DNA of 34,970 nucleotides, taken from the NCBI GenBank assembly GCA_001799895.1, contig MGUI01000048.1, positions 1 to 34,970 of the forward strand. The letters are read 5' to 3'. The translations under genes and the position numbers were made by a program. Numbering within the stretch: position 1 is the stretch's first letter; every line of letters begins with the position of its first letter. The notes under the pieces are model-generated. The model was not told where the DNA came from. It did not search any database and saw only the letters and a list, made by a program, of their open reading frames with translations. This stretch comes from Elusimicrobia bacterium GWD2_63_28 (GTDB lineage Bacteria; Elusimicrobiota; Elusimicrobia; Elusimicrobiales; UBA9959). Below are positions 1 to 6,924 of this stretch, one piece after another.

Positions 1-416
1 TCGTTGTTGTGCTTCAACATGTCGATGAGGCGCTTGTTCTCCTGCTCGAGGTACAGCTTCTCCTCGGCCTTCTTGATGGCGCGGCGCAGGTAGTTAAAAT
101 CGACGGGCTTGATGAGGAAATCGTAGACCGACTCCTGGATGGCCTTCACCGCCGTGTCGAGGGACGCGTGGGCGGTCATCATCAGGATCTGGCTGTCGGT
201 GTTGAGCTTGCGGATGTCCTTGATGACCTCAATGCCGGTCTTGTCGGTCAGGTTGAAGTCCATCAGGATGACGTGGAAGAAGTCGGAGACGACCATCTTC
301 ATGGCCGCGGCGCCGGACTCCGCCTCGAAGACCTTGTAGCCTTCCATCTCAAGCAGGTCGCGGAGCGTCTCGCGCAAGTGCGCGTCGTCGTCCACTATTA
401 AAATTTTGCTGTCCAT
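1..416 (-). CDS. Response regulator, receiver domain (partial, cut by window start)
   Basis: The first 138 codons of a response regulator are visible and the C-terminus lies beyond base 1. The receiver carries the acidic cluster at residues 9-11, phospho-acceptor Asp53, Thr81 and Lys103 followed by Pro, so it should accept a phosphate. The sequence after the Lys-Pro pair (residues 110-138) is a charged helix, as in NtrC-type regulators that continue into an AAA+ domain. The output domain is not visible, so the class is open. The ATG follows an AT-rich leader with a good sigma-70-like promoter. The histidine kinase at 580-2472 lies just upstream on the same strand and is the likely partner (inference). 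A terminator and a separate promoter between the two suggest partly independent expression. Confidence 0.85.
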   Translation of the reverse strand, partial: MDSKILIVDDDAHLRETLRDLLEMEGYKVFEAESGAAAMKMVVSDFFHVILMDFNLTDKTGIEVIKDIRKLNTDSQILMMTAHASLDTAVKAIQESVYDFLIKPVDFNYLRRAIKKAEEKLYLEQENKRLIDMLKHNN

Positions 417-455
417 GAATAATGCGCGCGCGGCCCCTGCCACCCGCTCCCTATA

Positions 456-484
456 TTTATATTAATTTAAAGGCGCCAATACAA
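456..484 (-). promoter_or_regulatory. Candidate sigma-70-type promoter for the response regulator
   Basis: On the minus strand TTGTAT (479-484) and TATAAA (456-461) are separated by exactly 17 bp. The pair sits in an AT-rich island about 40 bp upstream of the start codon at 416, just after the terminator of the kinase gene. The assignment is by consensus match only. Confidence 0.5.
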
Positions 485-532
485 GCGTTATAATCAAGCA
501 AGCCCACAGTTGGGGCGCAGCCGCATAAAGCA

Positions 533-564
533 AAAACCGCGGGAGCAGGGGCTTCCGCGGTTTT
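533..564 (-). terminator. Rho-independent terminator after the histidine kinase gene
   Basis: A perfect 10-bp stem (533-542 pairing with 555-564, AAAACCGCGG/CCGCGGTTTT) has a 12-nt loop. In the minus direction the stem runs into a U-rich tail (TTTTTGCTTT). It begins 15 bp after the stop of the kinase gene at 580. Confidence 0.8.
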
Positions 565-579
565 GAGCCGATGGAGCGG

Positions 580-2472
580 TTAACGGTTGGGCGGGGGCGG
601 CGGGTTCTGCACCACCGGCAGGTACATCATGAAGCAGGTGCCCTTGCCTACCACGCTCGACACCTCCACGCGGCCCTTGTGGCGGTCCGCCATTTTCTTC
701 ACGACCGCCAGGCCCAGGCCCGTGCCGCGCGCCTTGGTGGTGAAGAACGGCGCGAAGATCTTTTCCGCGGTTTCCTTGGGCATGCCGCAGCCCGTGTCCT
801 CCACGTCGATGCGCACCGTGCCGGCGTCCACCATCTCGCTGCGGACGTAGAGCTTGCCGCTTTCGGGCATCACCTCTATGCCGTTCTTTATCAGGTTGCG
901 CAGCGCCTGCGCCATTTCGTCGGGGTCTATGTTCACCGCCGGGTTCTCCGGCGCGAAATTCTTTATCATCTCCACGTGCGGCGGCACCGGGAAGGACATC
1001 GTCAGGTCCTCCAGGTAGGAGTTGAGGTGCATCACCTTGGGGTTCAGCTCCTTCGTGCGGGCGTAGCCCAGGATCTCGTCGATGATGCCGTTGGCCTGCC
1101 GGATCTCGGATTCTATGATGGAGATGTGCTTGAGCACCTTGGGCTCAGGGTTGGGCTGCGCGTTGGTCTTGGTCTTGATGAAATAGATGGAGTTGTTGAT
1201 GACGGCCAGGGGGTTGCGGATCTCGTGGCCGACGACGGAGGACATCTGCCCGATGGCGGCCAGCCGCTCTTTCTTGATCAGCTCGTCCTGCGCGCTCTTC
1301 AGTTCACGGGTGCGGGCCTCCACGCGGTTTTCCAGGCTGCGGTTGAGGCGCTCCAGCTCGTCCTTCGAGGCCGTTATCTCGGCCGTCTTGACCTTGAGCG
1401 ACTCGCTCATCTGCATGAAGGTGTGGGCCAGCTCGCCTATCTCGTCGTTGGGCATGGAGAGGTCCGGCAGGTAGTCGAAGTCCCCCTCGCCCAGCTTGAT
1501 GGCCGCCTCGCGCAGCGCCTGGATGGGCTGCGTGATGACCAGGGACACGGCGTAGCCCAGGAACAGCACGAAAATGGTGACTATCAGCATCATGCGCCAG
1601 GTGCGGTTGAGCATGTCGTCGGAGGCGGAGTAGGCCACCGCGACGGAGCGCTGGATGTAGACCACCCAGCCGAGGTCGGACACTTCGGCGAAGGCCCCCA
1701 GCACGCGCTCGCCGGTGGTCTCCAGGATCAGCTCGCCGCCGCCGGTCTTGGCGTCGTTCTGCAGCAGCACGCGCAGCACGTCGTCGGGCAGCTTGGCGTC
1801 GGCCTTGAAAATTTCCTTGGAGTTGGAGTGCGCTATCAGGAAGCCGTTGGAATCTATCACCGCGGCCTGCGTGTGAGTGGTCTCCGGGAAGCCGGTCTTG
1901 AGCAGGCTCGACAGCGCCGTCAGGCTCATCTTGGCCAGCATCGCGCCCATTGGCTGGTTGTTCTGCGGGTTGACGATCTGCACGCCCATCGTGATGGCCG
2001 GGTAGGAGCCCATGTATTTCTCGAGCCCGCCCACGAATTCCCCCGCCCGCATCACCTTGGCGAACTGCGCGTCGCCGGCGAAGTCTCGCTTCTTGGTGTC
2101 GTGCACGAAGCGGCCCAGCCGCACGGTCTCCTGCCCGAGCGCGTCCACGACGGAGATCTCCAGGAACGCCGGGTGCAGCTGCATGATGTGGCTCACCAGG
2201 CTCTGCTGCTTCTCCGTGTTCATCGACGCGAAGTCGGCCAGGTGGGCGGCGTCGCTCAGCACGTTGCGGAAATTTATGATGTAGCTGGAGACGGTGTCGG
2301 CGAAGCCGACGGCCAGGGCTTCCTGGTCGCGCGAGATGGCCCTGTTGAGCGTTATCTGGCTGAGGTTTACGAGGTAGTAGCCTACTATGCCGAGGGGAAC
2401 CAGGGAAACTATCAAAAAGATCAGGAGGAGCTTGTAAAACAGCCTTCCCCGTTTCTTTGGAGAGTCGGTCAT
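580..2472 (-). CDS. Membrane sensor histidine kinase (dCache-like sensor, HAMP, HisKA, HATPase)
   Basis: This 630-residue kinase should phosphorylate itself and pass the phosphate to a response regulator, probably the one at 1-416. TM1 is at residues 12-33 and TM2 at 293-312. The roughly 260 residues between them look like a periplasmic double-Cache sensor. HAMP follows at 313-365 and a coiled coil at 365-405. The H-box (VVGHEIRNPL) gives phospho-acceptor His416. The ATPase domain has an N-box around 526-530, a G1 box DTGCGM at 559-564 and a G2 box GTGLGLAV at 583-590. The protein ends in a run of five prolines. No receiver or Hpt domain is fused. The ATG start directly precedes a basic N-terminus and TM1, which fits. 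A perfect 16-bp palindrome lies 27 bp upstream of the start. Substrate and signal are unknown. Confidence 0.93.
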   Translation of the reverse strand: MTDSPKKRGRLFYKLLLIFLIVSLVPLGIVGYYLVNLSQITLNRAISRDQEALAVGFADTVSSYIINFRNVLSDAAHLADFASMNTEKQQSLVSHIMQLHPAFLEISVVDALGQETVRLGRFVHDTKKRDFAGDAQFAKVMRAGEFVGGLEKYMGSYPAITMGVQIVNPQNNQPMGAMLAKMSLTALSSLLKTGFPETTHTQAAVIDSNGFLIAHSNSKEIFKADAKLPDDVLRVLLQNDAKTGGGELILETTGERVLGAFAEVSDLGWVVYIQRSVAVAYSASDDMLNRTWRMMLIVTIFVLFLGYAVSLVITQPIQALREAAIKLGEGDFDYLPDLSMPNDEIGELAHTFMQMSESLKVKTAEITASKDELERLNRSLENRVEARTRELKSAQDELIKKERLAAIGQMSSVVGHEIRNPLAVINNSIYFIKTKTNAQPNPEPKVLKHISIIESEIRQANGIIDEILGYARTKELNPKVMHLNSYLEDLTMSFPVPPHVEMIKNFAPENPAVNIDPDEMAQALRNLIKNGIEVMPESGKLYVRSEMVDAGTVRIDVEDTGCGMPKETAEKIFAPFFTTKARGTGLGLAVVKKMADRHKGRVEVSSVVGKGTCFMMYLPVVQNPPPPPNR

Positions 2473-2498
2473 AAAATCGCCACGCCTTTAATCATACA

Positions 2499-2514
2499 GG
2501 ATAATATATTATCC
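2499..2514. promoter_or_regulatory. 16-bp perfect palindrome in the kinase promoter region
   Basis: GGATAATATATTATCC reads the same on both strands. It lies 27 bp upstream of the histidine kinase ATG, in the 84-bp gap after the thioredoxin-fold gene. It contains -10-like hexamers (GATAAT, TATTAT), so it may be a -10 region, an operator, or both. No convincing -35 element was found. Confidence 0.4.
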
Positions 2515-2556
2515 CAAAAGGCTGTTACGGAATTGTTGCCGAAGCGCGGCCCGCCG

Positions 2557-3993
2557 TTATTTGGCGGCGCAGCCGGCGCCGGGCTGGCCGGGCGGCGGCA
2601 GCTTTTCGAAGCCCGGAAGCTTCATCAGCTCGCCCAGGCCCACCACGAAATGCCTGCCGTCCACCATGAAAGAGGGCGAGGTGGAAATGCCCAGCGCACC
2701 GGTGGCGGCGAAATCGGCGGCCAGCAGCTCCTTGGCCTCGGGAAAGCCCTTCTCCACGGCCTCGGCGTCCACGCCGGAGGCCTTGGCGGCCTTCTGCCAG
2801 TCCGGGGAGGTGTAGTCTTTGTTGCGCTCGGCCAGATAGGCGTCGAACTTGTCGGGGAAATTCTTGCTGATGAAGATCTGCCTGGCGTTCTCCTCCCACT
2901 CGGGCTGGCCATGCAGGCTGGAGAAGGTCAGCGCGCCCTTGTCGTCTTTGGCGGAGTCGCCTATGTAGTGGATCTCCACCTGCAGGCCTTCGGGCAGCAG
3001 CTTGTTGTTTTTGGCGTCGAGCAGCGCGGCCTCGGCCATCACGCCGTAGGGGCACTGGCTCATCACGAAAACCTCGAGGGTGTTCTTTTTCTCGGGGCGG
3101 CCGGCGTAAAGGCCGCGGCGCTGCCGGTCCTCATAGACCAGGTAGCCGCCGATCTCCTTGAACAGGCCGGCCTTGATCTCGCTCTCGAGCCTGGACTTGG
3201 CCTCGGGGGTAGCGGCAACTATGTAGGACGGCGCGAAGGCCAGGTCCGGGAAGCGGGCGGCGCGCTCGGGGGAGGCATAATCCATATGCTGGGCCTTGAT
3301 GCCCTCGAAATACCGGTCGAACACGCCGATCAGGGCGTCGTTCTTGGCGATGCCTGAGCTGGTCACCACCCAGAAACCGGGGGCCGGCGGCCTGGGCTTG
3401 GGGGTGTACCCGGCGGGAAGGCCGGCCCTCTTGGCGGCGGGCAGGCCGGCATTGACGGCCTCGTAGAGAGGCATCAGGCGCTGCGGGCCTTCGAAGCGCT
3501 TGCCGTCTATGAAGATGGAGGTTTCGGAGGCGCCGGCGGCGGCGGACTTCTTGTGGGCCTCGGCCAGCGCGGCCTGGCCGCCCGAGGCGGCCTGCTTCTC
3601 CAGCGCGTCGGGGTTGAGCCCGGCGAACAGCGCGGCGTCCTTCCAGCCGTCGGCCGAGGGGCTCAGCGAGCGCGCGTTGAGGTAAACCAGCAGTTTGCCG
3701 GGATAAGTTTTGGCGAGCACGGCTATCCTGGTGGCCTCGGCCAGCTCGGCTTCGCCGCGGCGCGACGAGAAAGAGCCGTCTTCCATTTTGGTCACCAGCG
3801 GGGAGACCTTCAGGTCCGCGGCCGGCAGGCCGCGCCTGATCGTGTCGGCTATGAAGAACCACTGCCAGCCCTGCCCGTCCATGGCCTCAAGGTAGAGCGT
3901 CATGCGGCCGCCCGAAGGGGCGGCCTTCTTTTCCTGCGCGGCCGCGCCCAGCGGGAGCAGCGCGCAAAGTAGGAACAGGGCTGTTTTCTTCAT
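2557..3993 (-). CDS. Secreted tandem thioredoxin-fold protein with a single-cysteine CPYG site
   Basis: A 478-residue protein with a signal peptide (residues 1-20, cleavage near AAAQ). The C-terminal half (about 305-465) resembles the DsbA/thioredoxin fold: strand VFVMSQ, then CPYG at 314-317, and a cis-proline loop TSPSFMVDGR at 438-447. The site has only one cysteine where CxxC is usual. The only other cysteine in the mature protein is Cys475, near the C-terminus. The N-terminal half (about 30-175) looks like a second thioredoxin-like unit without cysteines, and 205-295 may be a third degenerate unit. A redox or binding role in the envelope is inferred; disulfide exchange would need Cys314 with Cys475 or a partner protein. 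Its start lies one base after the stop of the CheY-like gene, so the two are co-transcribed. Confidence 0.75.
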   Translation of the reverse strand: MKKTALFLLCALLPLGAAAQEKKAAPSGGRMTLYLEAMDGQGWQWFFIADTIRRGLPAADLKVSPLVTKMEDGSFSSRRGEAELAEATRIAVLAKTYPGKLLVYLNARSLSPSADGWKDAALFAGLNPDALEKQAASGGQAALAEAHKKSAAAGASETSIFIDGKRFEGPQRLMPLYEAVNAGLPAAKRAGLPAGYTPKPRPPAPGFWVVTSSGIAKNDALIGVFDRYFEGIKAQHMDYASPERAARFPDLAFAPSYIVAATPEAKSRLESEIKAGLFKEIGGYLVYEDRQRRGLYAGRPEKKNTLEVFVMSQCPYGVMAEAALLDAKNNKLLPEGLQVEIHYIGDSAKDDKGALTFSSLHGQPEWEENARQIFISKNFPDKFDAYLAERNKDYTSPDWQKAAKASGVDAEAVEKGFPEAKELLAADFAATGALGISTSPSFMVDGRHFVVGLGELMKLPGFEKLPPPGQPGAGCAAK

Positions 3994-3994
3994 C

Positions 3995-4369
3995 TTATTT
4001 CCCCTTCCGGCTCAGCAGCTGGCGGATGCGGATAGAGAGCTCCTGGATGTCGAAAGGCTTGGTCAGGTATTCGTCCGCGCCCAGGCTGAGGCCCTGGGTC
4101 TTCTCCTCGGCGGAGAGGAAGCGGCCGGTCATCATGATCAGGACGAAGTCCTTGGAGAACTTGCGCAGCTCCTGGCAGATCTGGAAGCCGGAGGAGTCCG
4201 GGAGCTGGATGTCCATGATCACCACGTCGGGCATGTTCTTCTTGGCGGAGGCGATGCCGCTCTTGGCGTTGCCCGCCTGGAAGCAGGTGAAGCCTTCCAG
4301 GTCCAGTACCTCGGCCAGGCTCTCGCGCAGGTGCGTGTCGTCGTCGATTATCAGGATTTTCTGTGCCAT
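3995..4369 (-). CDS. Stand-alone CheY-like response regulator receiver
   Basis: A 124-residue receiver with no output domain. The acidic cluster is at residues 9-11, the phospho-acceptor is Asp53, Thr81 is the switch residue, and Lys104 precedes Pro105. It therefore looks fully functional, unlike the pseudo-receiver encoded just upstream at 4403-5161. The ATG has a strong Shine-Dalgarno (GGGAGGAAC). It may act as a phosphate relay or diffusible output for the HAMP-PAS sensor, the kinase at 580-2472, or both (inference). Confidence 0.9.
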   Translation of the reverse strand: MAQKILIIDDDTHLRESLAEVLDLEGFTCFQAGNAKSGIASAKKNMPDVVIMDIQLPDSSGFQICQELRKFSKDFVLIMMTGRFLSAEEKTQGLSLGADEYLTKPFDIQELSIRIRQLLSRKGK

Positions 4370-4402
4370 TGTTCCTCCCGTCCCTTTAAATTCAGCGCCG
4401 TC

Positions 4403-5161
4403 CTACTTGGAGGGCACCAGCTTGTAGCCTACGCAGGGCACCGTGTGCACGTAGCGCGCGGCCTTGCCCATCTTGGAGCGCAGGCGCCGCACGTGCACGT
4501 CCACCGTGCGCGGGGAGCCGAAATAGTTGTAGCCCCAGACGCGCTCGATGAGGTACGGGCGGCTCAGCACGCGGTTGGGGGAGCTCAGGAAGACGTAGAG
4601 CAGGTCGAACTCTTTAGCCGTCACCGTGATCTCCTTCTTGGCGATCTTGACGGTATAGCTCGACATGTTCAGCTCGATCTCGTTCATGTTCAGCACTTCG
4701 TCCGGCTGCACCGAGACGGTGCGCCGCACGACGGCCCTGACGCGGGCCACGGCCTCGTGCAGGTCCTGGCTGTAGCCCAGCACCTCGTCGGCGCCGAGCT
4801 GGAAGAAGGCCAGTTTGTAGGAGATCTTGGGTGTCTCGCGGCCGCCGTGGTTGTGCGGGATCAGCGTCTCGGCGGTGAGGCCGGAGGGCATATGGTCCAG
4901 GTAGGTGTCCGGGGATTCCAGCGCGGCTATCACGGGGATGTTCTTGTTCTTGGCCCTGAGGTTCTTCAGGAAGGTCAGGCCTTCCTCGTCGGCCAGGTTC
5001 TGGCCTATCATGACCAGGTCGAAGGACTTTTCCGCCAGCATGCCCATCACCTCGCGGGCGCGGTGGGCGGTGACCACCGAGTACCCCTGCCTGGACAGCA
5101 TCTCCAGCATCAGGGAAGCCCTCGACAGGTCTTTCGAGGCAAATATGATGTTTATTTTCAC
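4403..5161 (-). CDS. OmpR/PhoB-type DNA-binding regulator with a degenerate receiver
   Basis: A 252-residue protein. The C-terminal winged helix (about 155-250) is intact: TAKEFDLLYVFLSSP, then RVWGYNYFG, then RTVDVHVRRLRSKMG as the recognition helix, then VGYKL. The N-terminal receiver keeps the fold but has lost every phosphorylation residue. There is no acidic pair after strand 1 (IIFASKDL), Gly53 replaces the phospho-acceptor Asp, and the Lys-Pro pair is replaced by LGYSQ. About 35 extra residues (83-118) are inserted between strand 4 and the GAD motif. It is probably an atypical, phosphorylation-independent regulator. The start is GTG, chosen because an AGGAG-like site lies just upstream. 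It is co-directional with the CheY-like gene 33 bp downstream. Confidence 0.88.
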   Translation of the reverse strand: MKINIIFASKDLSRASLMLEMLSRQGYSVVTAHRAREVMGMLAEKSFDLVMIGQNLADEEGLTFLKNLRAKNKNIPVIAALESPDTYLDHMPSGLTAETLIPHNHGGRETPKISYKLAFFQLGADEVLGYSQDLHEAVARVRAVVRRTVSVQPDEVLNMNEIELNMSSYTVKIAKKEITVTAKEFDLLYVFLSSPNRVLSRPYLIERVWGYNYFGSPRTVDVHVRRLRSKMGKAARYVHTVPCVGYKLVPSK

Positions 5162-5203
5162 AGCTATCTCCTAAGGAAGCGGCCGCAGAGCGCCCGGGGG
5201 CGC

Positions 5204-5500
5204 TCAGTCGTGGTGTATCTCTTCTATGTCGAAAGTAACGCCGCGCAGGCCGAGCACGCCCGTAAAGATGTTGTAGACGAAGGCCGCGAAGACGATGACC
5301 GCCGTGCTGATCACGACGTAGAGCAGCGCGTAAAGGCCGACGCTGAGGATCTTCTGCATGAAGGTCATGGAGACCATCTGCATGTTGGGCACCACCATGA
5401 AGGTGACTATGCCGCCCAGCAGCGCCAGGCAGAACACCACCAGCGGCACCGAGGACGCTACCAGCGAACCCACGCTCACATTGCGCACTTCAAGTTTCAT
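5204..5500 (-). CDS. Small two-TM membrane protein, DUF3566-like
   Basis: 98 residues with two hydrophobic helices (about 12-37 and 50-75) and a short cytoplasmic tail. The end of TM2, AFVYNIFTGVLGLRGVTF, recalls the YN-x-GG-x-V pattern at the end of DUF3566 proteins. That match is from memory and only moderate. The ATG has a strong Shine-Dalgarno (TGGAGGAAAC). It lies between the HAMP-PAS sensor and the atypical regulator, so it may be an accessory part of that signalling group. No function can be assigned. Confidence 0.75.
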   Translation of the reverse strand: MKLEVRNVSVGSLVASSVPLVVFCLALLGGIVTFMVVPNMQMVSMTFMQKILSVGLYALLYVVISTAVIVFAAFVYNIFTGVLGLRGVTFDIEEIHHD

Positions 5501-5654
5501 GTTTCCTCCAGAAAATGAACGCCAACGGGCGCGCCGTGGCGCGCTCGTAAATATAATACATAATTATTTAAAGAAAATAACAAAGGGCCGGCACCCGGGC
5601 ATCCTCCATGCCGAGCGTACCCGGAGAAGGCATGCCCTTGGCGCCCGCGAACCC
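5501..5654 (-). other. Intergenic leader: GC-rich fold-back then AT-rich promoter-like segment
   Basis: No gene was seen in this gap. After the sensor stop, complementary GC blocks occur (AAGGGC with GCCCTT, and CCGGG with CCCGG nested inside). They could form a long, imperfect terminator-like hairpin ending in a T-rich stretch at about 5570-5585. An AT-rich island follows (about 5550-5580) with TATTAT/TATATT hexamers and TTGTTA upstream. It is the probable promoter of the small membrane-protein gene, but spacing to consensus is poor. Confidence 0.3.
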
Positions 5655-6770
5655 TTACATGCTGATGCCGGCTTTGGGGTAGAAGAGGATCAGGGTGCGG
5701 TTGGTCTCGGCGGTCTGGCCGACGTGCAGCACCTTGACGTTGAGGTTCTGGTTCTTGAAAACGGCCTCGCCCTCCACGGGCGTGTCGGGCATCTCGAAGG
5801 CCTGGCCCACCAGGCGCAGCAGCGTCTGCTGCTGGCTGTCCACCACGTCCAGCAGGTGGATGTTCTTGGCGTCCATGCCCTGCGTCAGCTCGAAATTGGC
5901 GTACAGGATGCTGTTGTTCTCGTCGACGACGATCACGTAGTTGTTGCCGGGCACGATGATGTTCAGCAGGGAGCGCCACCAGCGCTGCTCCGCCTCCTTG
6001 TAGGTGCGGTCGCGGTTGGAGATGCCCTCGATCTCGGTCTTCATCTTGCCCATCAGCCGCGTGATAGAGCCGGCCAGCTCGCCGAACTCGTCGGTGCGGA
6101 CCGGGAAGCGCAGGTCGAAGTTCTTCAGCGAGACGCCTTCCACGCTTTCGCGCAGCGCGTCCATGGGCGAGATGACGTAATGGTGGAAGAAGAAATAGAG
6201 CGGCAGGCCCAGCAGGAACAGGACGCCCACGGCGCCGAACACGTACTTGCGCATGGCCGAGCCTATCAGCACCTCGGCGCCCGCGCGCGATACCATCAGG
6301 TCTATGATGCCGATGATCTCGCCGCGTACGGAAAACGGTATGGCTATCTCGTAGAACGGCTCGCCCTTCACCTGGCGCACCTTGGGCATTTTAGAGAGGT
6401 AGGCCTGGCTGATGGCGTCGGTGGGCGGCGGCACCTGCTTCTGCATCTCGTCCCAGCTCATGCCCATGAAGCGGGATTCCTTGTGCCAGCGCACCTTGCC
6501 CTGGCGGCTGAGGTAGAGCATGGAGGTGATGCGCTCGTCCTTGGCGAGCGACATCATGATGTCGTATTCTTCGAAGGAAATGGCGTTGGCGTTGTTGAGC
6601 AGCCCGTTGCGCATCGTCGGGGCGTAGACCTTCACGGTCTCGATCACGTCCTGTTTGAGTTTCTCGTCGAAGGTCCACTTGAAAAGGTTGTAGTAGAAGA
6701 CGCCGCCGAGGAACATCACGTAGACGCCTATGCCTATGAACCACATCAGCCACTTCATTGTAAGCCGCAT
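5655..6770 (-). CDS. Membrane sensor with HAMP and PAS-like domains but no kinase
   Basis: 371 residues. TM1 is at 7-28, an extracytoplasmic region of about 145 residues follows, TM2 is at 176-196, HAMP at about 198-250, and a PAS-like domain at about 268-365 (YVIVVDENNSILYANFEL). The protein stops there, with no HisKA, GGDEF, EAL or methyl-accepting domain. It looks like the input half of a sensor kinase with the catalytic half missing. It may signal by contact with a separate kinase or with the small membrane protein and atypical regulator downstream (inference). The start at 6770 is preferred because AGGTGA lies four bases upstream; an alternative ATG is at 6758. A weak promoter (TACAAT) and a 7-bp inverted repeat CCGAAAT/ATTTCGG (6785-6791 and 6821-6827) lie upstream. 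Confidence 0.8.
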   Translation of the reverse strand: MRLTMKWLMWFIGIGVYVMFLGGVFYYNLFKWTFDEKLKQDVIETVKVYAPTMRNGLLNNANAISFEEYDIMMSLAKDERITSMLYLSRQGKVRWHKESRFMGMSWDEMQKQVPPPTDAISQAYLSKMPKVRQVKGEPFYEIAIPFSVRGEIIGIIDLMVSRAGAEVLIGSAMRKYVFGAVGVLFLLGLPLYFFFHHYVISPMDALRESVEGVSLKNFDLRFPVRTDEFGELAGSITRLMGKMKTEIEGISNRDRTYKEAEQRWWRSLLNIIVPGNNYVIVVDENNSILYANFELTQGMDAKNIHLLDVVDSQQQTLLRLVGQAFEMPDTPVEGEAVFKNQNLNVKVLHVGQTAETNRTLILFYPKAGISM

Positions 6771-6784
6771 AAATTCACCTTGGA

Positions 6785-6827
6785 CCGAAATTTTTCTCTA
6801 TCAAATTGTAGCAAAGCCATATTTCGG
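6785..6827 (-). promoter_or_regulatory. Inverted repeat around a weak promoter of the HAMP-PAS sensor gene
   Basis: CCGAAAT (6785-6791) and ATTTCGG (6821-6827) flank 29 bp containing a TACAAT hexamer on the minus strand. The site is 15-57 bp upstream of the sensor start. It is either an operator or a leader hairpin. No clear -35 element is visible. Confidence 0.3.
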
Positions 6828-6871
6828 AATTGTTACTTTTTTGAATATTCCACCCCCGGCTTGCCCAAGCT

Positions 6872-6903
6872 AAAAAAAGAGGGCGGGGGTTTCCCCCGCC
6901 CTC
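6872..6903 (-). terminator. Strong Rho-independent terminator at the end of the Tad operon
   Basis: A perfect 11-bp GC-rich stem (6879-6889 with 6893-6903, loop of three) is followed in the minus direction by a T tract (complement of the seven A's at 6872-6878). It lies 21 bp beyond the stop of the TPR gene and marks the end of the Tad cluster transcript. Confidence 0.92.
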
Positions 6904-6924
6904 TCATTGAGTCCTGTGCGGCGG

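Noticed and set aside
571..3357. A 928-codon open frame on the plus strand opposite the kinase and thioredoxin-fold genes
   Set aside because: It is antisense to two well-recognised genes, has no recognisable domain and is rich in His, Arg, Leu and Gly as expected from reversed GC-rich codons; it also runs across the intergenic gap.
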